Source: Micavibrio sp. (lineage in GTDB: Bacteria > Patescibacteriota > Minisyncoccia > Moranbacterales > GCA-2747515). From it: 39,983 nt of DNA. Both the position numbers and the translations under genes were made by a program. Under the pieces are notes generated by a model. It was not told the origin of the DNA and did no database searches. It saw nothing but the letters and a program-made list of their open reading frames with translations. Shown here one piece after another: positions 30,419-37,450 of the stretch. Numbering within the stretch: the first letter of the stretch is position 1; each line of letters opens with the position of its first letter. The DNA lies in contig DYDB01000011.1 in NCBI GenBank assembly GCA_020718085.1, positions 1-39,983 of the forward strand, in the 5' to 3' direction.

Positions 30419-30871
30419 TTATTGTATGATCATTCGCTGTTGTGGTGAATAATCTTTACCATCTGCATATTGCACACCGACGTACTCACCATCTATACTG
30501 CGCACAAGAAAATCATGTTTACATTGCACGCCTCTGCTTAACTCATAGGTGATCGAGATCTTTTTTCCCACCATAAAACGATCTTTCACATATGACGCTT
30601 TAAAACCCATACCACCAAAAGAAATGTCTTTCGGTTGTATCGTACACTTTGATTGTGTTGATAGCGCACACTGTGCCTTGCCAAATTGATATGATTGCCT
30701 CCTACTTGTACGTCTTTCAATTGTATAGGTGATCTTCAAACCACATATACATTTTCCCGTTAATGTTCTTCTATGTGCGGGCACTTCAATATCTGCCACA
30801 TATCCGCAAGCAACACATTTGTGTTTTATGATACCATCACGCGCATTTGTTACGATCATTCGACCACTCAT
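30419..30871 (-). CDS. Zinc-ribbon + PilZ domain protein C
   Basis: This encodes 150 residues from ATG 30871, with AAGGTGACT upstream. Cys pairs CVAC and CIC form the ribbon; note the second has one Cys less than usual. The PilZ part has ERRTSRRQSYQFGK and KDISFGGMGF (DxSxxG), ending in YVGVQYADG. It starts 70 bp beyond the MurE-like stop and is probably read with protein B. All three paralogs keep the cyclic-di-GMP residues. Confidence 0.85.
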   Translation of the reverse strand: MSGRMIVTNARDGIIKHKCVACGYVADIEVPAHRRTLTGKCICGLKITYTIERRTSRRQSYQFGKAQCALSTQSKCTIQPKDISFGGMGFKASYVKDRFMVGKKISITYELSRGVQCKHDFLVRSIDGEYVGVQYADGKDYSPQQRMIIQ

Positions 30872-30941
30872 ATTAGTCACCTTTTTTGTATGTATTTTGA
30901 TTTTAAGTAACAATGATCTTATGTCTTTGTTCCATTATTCT

Positions 30942-32288
30942 TTATTTTTTCAATGTTTGCAAAATCTTACGCACACTTACTCGATCATCCCAAGGCATTA
31001 ACACACCGTCCTTGCCCACAATTGCCTGTTCCGATCCCTTACCTGTAATTAAAACTACATCATTTTCTGTTGCAAGATCTATGGCCTTTTTGATCGCCTC
31101 TGCACGATCCCTGATCAAAAAGAGATCTTTTCCTTCAATTTTACCTTTCTCGCGCGACCCCTCTGCAACAGCTGTAATGATCATCATTGGGTCGTCATCA
31201 TAGGGATCCTCATTCGTTACAACGACATACCGCGCCAATTCTCCGGCAATGCGCCCGAGCTTTCCCCGCCGCGCAACATCACGCCCACCGCCGGTTGAAC
31301 CTAAAACATGTATAATATTTTTTGGTTCAAGCACACGTACTGTCTCGTATAGTTTTTCCACTGCAACAGGTTCAAATGCATAATCCACAATAACCGTAAA
31401 ATTTTGTCCTTCATCGATCCGTTCCAAACGACCTGGTAGCCCAGAAATTTGCATCAATCCCTTGACTGCAACGTCATGTGCTATACCAAGTGCACGAGCA
31501 ATAGAAAGTACCGCAGTAGCATTGGTTGCATTGAAATTCCCAAGGATCTGCATTTGAATCTCAGCATTAGCACATACAAAATGTACACCGATCTTATTGG
31601 ATGAACCTGACGTATAATGTATCATCTCTACAGATGGCATGTTATCGTAGTAATCTTTCTGTCCAAAACCGATTTTATGATCAACAGGAAACTGTATAAA
31701 TTCTGCTGCATACGGATCATCCATATTAGCAACAATTGTTTTTGCAAATTTTTCACCATGCATTATTTTGCGTGCACATCGCGAGAGATGTAAAAATAAT
31801 TTTTTCTTTGCATTTTTATAATTATCAAAACCACCGTGAGATTCAATATGTTCCGGATATAGGCCTGTGAACACCATTACATCGTAGTTGATGAATCGAT
31901 GACGAAATTGCACTGCGCCTTCGGATGTTGTTTCGACAATTGCCACATCACATTTGTTCCGCACCATGCGAGCGAGCATTTGTTGCGTAAAAAACCGCCC
32001 AACCATCGTCATTTTTTTATCATTGAGCCAATCATTTTTTCCATCACTGAACATCGCTGTCGACGTATATCCCACACACAACCCTGCATGACGCAATACC
32101 TGTGCTGTCATATATGTTACTGTTGTTTTACCTGTCGTCCCCGTTACACCAATAACGATCATTTTTCTACTGGGAAACCCATAAAATAATGCCGCGAAAA
32201 ATCCCATCACAAAATGATAGATTGGTTGGAATACATTAAAAATTGTACGTGGAATCATTCTTTTAATTCCTATAAGCATAGTATTCAT
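30942..32288 (-). CDS. MurE-like Mur ligase lacking the usual N-terminal domain
   Basis: This encodes 448 residues from ATG 32288. Mur ligases join an amino acid to a UDP-MurNAc-peptide using ATP. The P-loop TGTTGKT is at 49-55, preceded by only ~40 residues with a hydrophobic segment, so the normal ~90-residue MurE substrate-binding domain is missing. Later motifs are present: ETTSEGAVQFRH, LPGRLERI, GSTGGGRDVARRGKLG, NEDPYDDDP (in place of the usual DNPR-type specificity loop), ITGKGSEQ and PWDDRVSVR. The amino acid added is uncertain. A TATAAT at 32304-32309 precedes it. It is next to a FemAB-like gene, which suggests a peptidoglycan or related polymer pathway. Confidence 0.88.
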   Translation of the reverse strand: MNTMLIGIKRMIPRTIFNVFQPIYHFVMGFFAALFYGFPSRKMIVIGVTGTTGKTTVTYMTAQVLRHAGLCVGYTSTAMFSDGKNDWLNDKKMTMVGRFFTQQMLARMVRNKCDVAIVETTSEGAVQFRHRFINYDVMVFTGLYPEHIESHGGFDNYKNAKKKLFLHLSRCARKIMHGEKFAKTIVANMDDPYAAEFIQFPVDHKIGFGQKDYYDNMPSVEMIHYTSGSSNKIGVHFVCANAEIQMQILGNFNATNATAVLSIARALGIAHDVAVKGLMQISGLPGRLERIDEGQNFTVIVDYAFEPVAVEKLYETVRVLEPKNIIHVLGSTGGGRDVARRGKLGRIAGELARYVVVTNEDPYDDDPMMIITAVAEGSREKGKIEGKDLFLIRDRAEAIKKAIDLATENDVVLITGKGSEQAIVGKDGVLMPWDDRVSVRKILQTLKK

Positions 32289-32370
32289 ATACAACTATGA
32301 TACATTATAATATCAGGGAAAACAAAAATTCTGACAGCTCATAAAACAGTTTTATCATGCTCCTTATGTC

Positions 32371-33303
32371 TTATTTCGCCAATTTTTGCAAAAAACGATA
32401 TAGAGAATAGTGTAAAGAAGATCGTACTATATCGTATGAACCTTTTGTAATATACAATTTCTCATTTGGCGCAAATCCCTTTTTAAAACGCGTGATACCC
32501 CGCTTACCATCATCCTGTATATCCTCAGAGAACACCCCGCCAAAATCATACCATTCACAACCAATTTTTTTTGCATCACAAATCGCTTGCCACTGCAATA
32601 AGAAAGGTGCCATTACCTCACGATTTTCATCCGCCGTCGCACCATGAAGGTATGTTGCCACACCTCCAAAAAAAGATATCACATTTACTGCAAGAATTTT
32701 GTCTTGATATTGTGCGATGTACAGCTGTATATTCTCATCTGGTAGTATTGCAATAATTTTTTCATAATGCATTTTTTCATGAAAAGACACCTTCTTTCTT
32801 GTCGCTGTTTGTTTGACGAGTTTATAAAAAATGTCTATATATTTTTGTTCTTTCGATGTGAATACTTTTACGCCTTTTTTTTGTGCAAGTCGAATATTGT
32901 ATCGCGTTTTGCTTTTCATATCCTGCAACAATTCATCTTCTGTTCGCACGATGTTCATGATCAAATTCTGTCGCGGTTGCATATCATGCGGTGCTTTAAC
33001 GATTTTTTTACACGCACTCTGCATTACATGAAGCATGTCATCATCATTCACATCCACACGAACCCATCCGTATCGCAAATTGCACATTTCTCGACACATA
33101 TCATCCGTAAGAGTCGCTACTCGCGATATATAGAGATATTTCCCAACTAATGGCACTTTTTGTTCTACTCCATATAAGACGTGATCCCCACAATGCATAT
33201 CAACAATCTCCTTTTGTTCCGCACGCAAAACTGCCATCCACTCTCGTGACTGCAAAAGTCCCCCTTCCGGCTTTTTAACTTGATCATTCATCATAATACA
33301 CAT
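32371..33303 (-). CDS. FemAB-family peptidyltransferase
   Basis: FemAB-type enzymes transfer amino acids from aminoacyl-tRNA to peptidoglycan precursors. The protein has 310 residues, with two GNAT-like halves. Signature stretches are LQSREWMAVLRAEQKE at the N-terminus, SKTRYNIRLAQKKGVKV, then YLHGATADENREVMAPFLLQWQAI, and YDFGGV with RFKKGFAP near the end. The coiled-coil arm of long FemA proteins is not obvious. The start could be any of three in-frame ATGs (33303, 33294, 33291). It precedes the MurE-like gene, consistent with shared wall assembly. Confidence 0.92.
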   Translation of the reverse strand: MCIMMNDQVKKPEGGLLQSREWMAVLRAEQKEIVDMHCGDHVLYGVEQKVPLVGKYLYISRVATLTDDMCREMCNLRYGWVRVDVNDDDMLHVMQSACKKIVKAPHDMQPRQNLIMNIVRTEDELLQDMKSKTRYNIRLAQKKGVKVFTSKEQKYIDIFYKLVKQTATRKKVSFHEKMHYEKIIAILPDENIQLYIAQYQDKILAVNVISFFGGVATYLHGATADENREVMAPFLLQWQAICDAKKIGCEWYDFGGVFSEDIQDDGKRGITRFKKGFAPNEKLYITKGSYDIVRSSLHYSLYRFLQKLAK

Positions 33304-33328
33304 ACTATCAAATCTCGGATAAAAACGC

Positions 33329-33334
33329 TATAAT
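33329..33334 (+). promoter_or_regulatory. -10 box for the deaminase-mgtE transcript
   Basis: TATAAT at 33329-33334, 32 bp before the start codon; the -35 match (TATCAA) is weak. Confidence 0.5.
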
Positions 33335-33365
33335 ATACTCATGATAACCATTTTAGGATTGTTCT

Positions 33366-33878
33366 ATGCACGATTTTGATTATGCATGCATGCGTCGTTG
33401 CATCGCACTTTCACAAGAATCGCTCAATGTTGGTGATGCACCATTTGGAACAGTAATTTCCAAAAATGGCATAGTTATTTCTGAAGCGCAAAATGATTAT
33501 AAAACAAAAATATCCGAACATGCCGAAATTATTGCGCTCAATCGTGCGCACAGCTCCACTGGTTCAGCTAATCTTGAAGGTTGCACTCTCTATACCAACG
33601 TTGAACCGTGTCCCATGTGTTCATTCATGATTCGTGAGTTTAAAATCAGTCGTGTAGTTTTTGCACTTCCATCACCGTATGTCGGCGGATACAATCGATG
33701 GCCTATTCTCCAGGACACGATCATGAGTGGACTCACGCCTTATTTTTCCACGTCGCCGGAAGTTATCGACTGCTTTTTGGAAAAAGAAGCCGCATTAATT
33801 TTACAAGACACATCCTTGTGGATGTTTGGCAGCAATGTTAAAATCACAGATCCACCCAATGATCCTCGAGAAAAATAA
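33366..33878 (+). CDS. Cytidine/guanine/tRNA-adenosine type deaminase
   Basis: This encodes 170 residues in the zinc-dependent CDA fold. The HAE motif has H52 and the proton-shuttle E54, and PCPMC provides C82 and C85 as zinc ligands. GDAPFGTVISKNG at the N-terminus resembles TadA and guanine deaminase. The C-terminus is longer than in TadA and lacks its typical basic end, so the substrate (tRNA A34, guanine or a pyrimidine) cannot be fixed from sequence. It begins a two-gene transcript with the MgtE-like transporter, 11 bp downstream. Confidence 0.9.
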   Translation: MHDFDYACMRRCIALSQESLNVGDAPFGTVISKNGIVISEAQNDYKTKISEHAEIIALNRAHSSTGSANLEGCTLYTNVEPCPMCSFMIREFKISRVVFALPSPYVGGYNRWPILQDTIMSGLTPYFSTSPEVIDCFLEKEAALILQDTSLWMFGSNVKITDPPNDPREK

Positions 33879-33889
33879 TTTATATATTT

Positions 33890-34885
33890 ATGTCACACAT
33901 TGAAAAAACATCCAATCTCATACACGCAAGTGAAACTGCGGGTCATCTCATGATCCATAATGTGCCAATTGTTGCAGAGACTGATACGATTGCTCATATC
34001 GAAAAACTTCTTTTAGAAAAAGTACACACATTTGCAACTATTGATTATATTTTTGTTGTCAACACAAAAAATGTGCTCAAGGGTGCTGTGTCGATCAAAG
34101 ATCTTTTTCGAGCAGATAAATCAACTGCTGTTGATGATATCATGACGCGGGACCTTATAACTGTGCGTGCACACACAGATCAAGAACGCGTAGCGCTTCT
34201 CGCTGTACGACACAACCTTAAATCCGTTCCTGTCGTTGACAAAGATATGCATTTTCTCGGCATCATTCCCTCTGACACAATTCTCCAAATATTAGATAGT
34301 GAATCTGTAGAAGACATTCTACGCTTCGGAGGTGTGATCCACAAAACAACGTTCGATGATGTATTTCATCTCTCCATCTTTAAATCCTTACAGTATCGTC
34401 TTCCATGGCTTCTTTTGGGTCTCTTTGGAGGCATTTTGACATCTGGCATCATCGGGAATTTCGAAGAAGTGCTTTCGAAAAATCTTGTTCTTGCAACATT
34501 CATTCCGCTCATTGTGTATATGGCGGATGCTGTAGGTACGCAAATGGAAGCATTCATCATTCGTGATCTTGCAATTGACCCAAAACTCACTTTCATGCGT
34601 TATTTTTTCCGTCAATTTTCAGTCGTGGCCATCATTGGTGCAATTGTGAGTGTTATTTTATTTGGCATCAGTAGCCTGTTATATCACGACACAAAACTTA
34701 GTATCGTTATTTCCTTATCACTTTTTTGCGCGATCATGTCATCAATTATAAGCGGCTTGGCAATTCCTTTCATTTTCAACAAGATCAACCTTGATCCTGC
34801 AAATGCCAGTGGTCCCATCGCAACGATCTTGCAAGATGTTTTCAGCGTTTTTGTATACTTTAGCATCGCTTCCCTTTTACTTTAA
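33890..34885 (+). CDS. MgtE-like divalent cation transporter, short form
   Basis: This encodes 331 residues. A CBS pair (about 15-145) is followed by the membrane domain, starting RLPWLLLGLFGGILTSGIIGNFEEVL and containing the pore region VYMADAVGTQMEAFIIRDLAID. Five hydrophobic segments are visible to the end. The usual ~120-residue MgtE N-terminal domain, which helps gate the channel by sensing magnesium, is absent, so gating may rely on the CBS pair. The pore motif also differs from the standard GGNAGSQ. Substrate specificity is inferred as Mg2+ only by family. Confidence 0.88.
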   Translation: MSHIEKTSNLIHASETAGHLMIHNVPIVAETDTIAHIEKLLLEKVHTFATIDYIFVVNTKNVLKGAVSIKDLFRADKSTAVDDIMTRDLITVRAHTDQERVALLAVRHNLKSVPVVDKDMHFLGIIPSDTILQILDSESVEDILRFGGVIHKTTFDDVFHLSIFKSLQYRLPWLLLGLFGGILTSGIIGNFEEVLSKNLVLATFIPLIVYMADAVGTQMEAFIIRDLAIDPKLTFMRYFFRQFSVVAIIGAIVSVILFGISSLLYHDTKLSIVISLSLFCAIMSSIISGLAIPFIFNKINLDPANASGPIATILQDVFSVFVYFSIASLLL

Positions 34886-34900
34886 AGACAGGTGAACTTT

Positions 34901-34937
34901 AAAAAACCATTTTGTCATACAATATAGTGGTTTTTTG
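34901..34937 (+). terminator. Terminator of deaminase-mgtE transcript
   Basis: An AAAAAACCA/TGGTTTTTT stem with an 18-nt loop and a T-run. The longer loop makes it less certain. Confidence 0.6.
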
Positions 34938-34957
34938 TAAATAAAAACAAAGTTTTT

Positions 34958-35947
34958 TCATGCAATTTTCTTTTCCATCACATCTTTGAGAAAAAGTCCA
35001 ATCGCACCGGCAAGTGGTACCGCAAGAAATATGCCGACAATTCCAGCGATCTGTCCACCAATAAGCAAAGCCAAGATCACTAAAACCGGATGCAATCCAA
35101 TCGCTTTATTCATGATCTTTGGGATCAAAAAGTAATTTTCGATCAAATTAATGCCCCAATATGCCACAAACACGAACAGTCCAATCATCGGATCTTGCAT
35201 AAAGCCAAAGATCACAGCCGGCACACCTGCCATAATAGGACCAAAATATGGCACAATTTCCAAAAGTCCACCAATAACAGCCAAAACGGATGCATATGGC
35301 ACGCCCAAAAGTCGCAATGCGATGTAATACAATACACCAACAAAGATCATCGTCACCAGCTGACCAGCCATCCACCGTCCAAAATTTTCTTGAATACGAT
35401 CGATGAGTGTGGCTATATACTTTTGGTGTTGTGACGGGACAATAAGAAGAAGAGCATTTTTTAAACCGTCCTCCTGCAAGGACATATAAAACGACATGGA
35501 AATTACAGCAAAAATGGAGATGAGTCCAGAAAGCAAACCGACTGTTGTAGAAAAAGGATTGCCGAGTAGTCCAATAAATTGCTGACTGACATTACTGAAT
35601 GTTGGATCTTCTATCGGTGAGAGATGTTTTGGTAAAAATTGTGCAAGCAGTTTTGGCACTTCAGTGCCAATTTCTTCAAATTGTGCTGATATTGTTGGCA
35701 CAATAAATGAGATCAGGACGCCTAAAAGCAAGAAAAAGATGATGTATACCACACTCACAGCAACTGCCCGGGGCGAACGCAAAAATGCTTGCGTATTTTT
35801 GATCATTGGATTAAGCGCTGCCGTGATGATGATCGCAATAAGAAAAAGCCAGATCACATCACGAATGACATATAAAAACCACAATCCCAGAACAATACCC
35901 AGAACACGGAAAATGATATTGGACGATACATCAATAACTTGACTCAT
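34958..35947 (-). CDS. AI-2E family (PerM/YdiK-type) membrane permease
   Basis: This encodes 329 residues with about eight membrane helices. Signature regions are LNPMIKNTQAFLRSPRAVAVS early, then the central hydrophilic part ending NFGRWMAGQLVTMIFVGVLYYIALRLLGVPYA. The late motif VPYFGPIMAGVPAVIFGF and KIMNKAIGLHPVLVILALLIGGQIAGIVGIFLAVPLAG complete the family pattern. Members move diverse small molecules; the substrate here is unknown, and the family name does not prove autoinducer transport. Confidence 0.94.
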   Translation of the reverse strand: MSQVIDVSSNIIFRVLGIVLGLWFLYVIRDVIWLFLIAIIITAALNPMIKNTQAFLRSPRAVAVSVVYIIFFLLLGVLISFIVPTISAQFEEIGTEVPKLLAQFLPKHLSPIEDPTFSNVSQQFIGLLGNPFSTTVGLLSGLISIFAVISMSFYMSLQEDGLKNALLLIVPSQHQKYIATLIDRIQENFGRWMAGQLVTMIFVGVLYYIALRLLGVPYASVLAVIGGLLEIVPYFGPIMAGVPAVIFGFMQDPMIGLFVFVAYWGINLIENYFLIPKIMNKAIGLHPVLVILALLIGGQIAGIVGIFLAVPLAGAIGLFLKDVMEKKIA

Positions 35948-36048
35948 ATCATGTATTTATAATTACACTATACAGTATCACATAAAAAAGATAAAAACAA
36001 TCATTTTTTATCAATGACATTTTTAATTGAGATGATCTTCATTTTTTG

Positions 36049-37323
36049 CTAAAAATGTAAGATTTTTCTGATTTCATCTTCTTTTTCTTTTTGTGGACCA
36101 ATAATTGTACAGTTCAAACCCTCATTTACAAAGATTTCTTTGGCTACACGTTGAATATCTGCACGTGTTACCTTCTTAATACGACGCAACGATTCTTCCG
36201 GCACCACGATTTCGTCACGCGTCGCCTCTTGTTCTGCAAAATTCATTGCAATTGCATCCGATGTTTCCATACTGTATGCAACACGACCTTCAAAACCACT
36301 GCGCGCACGGTCGAATTCCTCTTGCGTCACGCCACGTTGTGCAATTTTTTTCATTTCTTTGAGGATAATTTGCATTGTTTCAAAAAGTTTGTCGTGTTCC
36401 ACGCCCGCTTTTGCTGCAATATATCCGATTTCTGGATAAAATTCCGTGAACGCATGAACACTGTAGGCCAAACCTCTTTTTTCACGCACTTCTTCCCACA
36501 ATCTACTGCTCATACCTCCACCCAAAATGTTTGATAACACCGAAAGTACATAACGGTCCTTGTGATCAAATCCTCCCGTGTGCACACCGACAATAAAATG
36601 TGTTTGATCTGTTTTTTTATCTTTGATCATCAGTGCAGGTGCATCCTGCATTCGCACAAAGAACTCATGCGTTGGTTTTTCTCCCACAACCATATCCGAA
36701 AAATCTTTGCGGATCTTTTGTAACACTTTTGTTTCTGGAAAATTTCCCACAACACATATAACTGTGTTATGTGCTGCATAACATCGTGCCAAATAATCGA
36801 TAAAATCTTTACGCACAAACGATGTCACATTTTCTTTTGATCCAGCAATATCTCGCCCCAATGGATGATCTTGTCCATACAAAAGATTTTCAAATGTATC
36901 ATATACAAGTCGTGCCGGCATATCTTCATACATATTGATCTCCTGCACAATTGCACCAGACTCCTTCTTGATTTCCGCTGCTTTGAAAGTTGAGTGAAGA
37001 AAAAGATCGTGCAAAATATCCATTGCACTGAAGATCTTTGCTGCTGGAACCTTCGTATAAAATGCTGTACGATCTTTGCCTGTATACGCATTATGTTGTG
37101 AACCTAGTGCATCAAGTTCCTTGGTAATATCCATGGATTTTGGTCTGCGCTCCGTACCTTTGAAAAACATATGTTCCAAAAAGTGCGCCAAGCCATTCTC
37201 ATGTACATCTTCAAATCGCGATCCTGTGCCCACACAGATCAATGCTGTTGCCGTGGTCATTTCCTTGATCGGCACGAGCACAATACGCAAACCATTTTTC
37301 AGCACGTGTTTTTTATATTCCAT
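36049..37323 (-). CDS. M16 family zinc peptidase (insulinase/MPP-type)
   Basis: This encodes 424 residues. The inverted zinc motif is HFLEH with H47, E50 and H51, and the third ligand is E128 in VQEINMYED. The segment GLAHFLEHMFFKGTERRP is diagnostic. The C-terminal half, including GGGMSSRLWEEVREKRGLAYSVHAF, is the substrate-clamping inactive domain. No signal peptide is visible, so it likely acts in the cytoplasm on small peptides or signal peptides. It lies alone between the permease and the S74 gene. The ATG at 37323 has no Shine-Dalgarno sequence. Confidence 0.95.
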   Translation of the reverse strand: MEYKKHVLKNGLRIVLVPIKEMTTATALICVGTGSRFEDVHENGLAHFLEHMFFKGTERRPKSMDITKELDALGSQHNAYTGKDRTAFYTKVPAAKIFSAMDILHDLFLHSTFKAAEIKKESGAIVQEINMYEDMPARLVYDTFENLLYGQDHPLGRDIAGSKENVTSFVRKDFIDYLARCYAAHNTVICVVGNFPETKVLQKIRKDFSDMVVGEKPTHEFFVRMQDAPALMIKDKKTDQTHFIVGVHTGGFDHKDRYVLSVLSNILGGGMSSRLWEEVREKRGLAYSVHAFTEFYPEIGYIAAKAGVEHDKLFETMQIILKEMKKIAQRGVTQEEFDRARSGFEGRVAYSMETSDAIAMNFAEQEATRDEIVVPEESLRRIKKVTRADIQRVAKEIFVNEGLNCTIIGPQKEKEDEIRKILHF

Positions 37324-37390
37324 AAAGAGAATTTCTTAAAAAGTGATACTTTTTTATTGTCTACGATATTTCTCATTGCGTCAACCAAAA

Positions 37391-37424
37391 TAAAAAGAAA
37401 TGCCTCTACTCAAGTGACATTTCT
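37391..37424 (-). terminator. Terminator of the S74 surface-protein gene
   Basis: An AGAAATG/CATTTCT stem is followed on the minus strand by TTTTTATTTT, 27 bp beyond the stop codon. Confidence 0.7.
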
Positions 37425-37450
37425 CATAATCCGTTTCTTATATTAATTTT

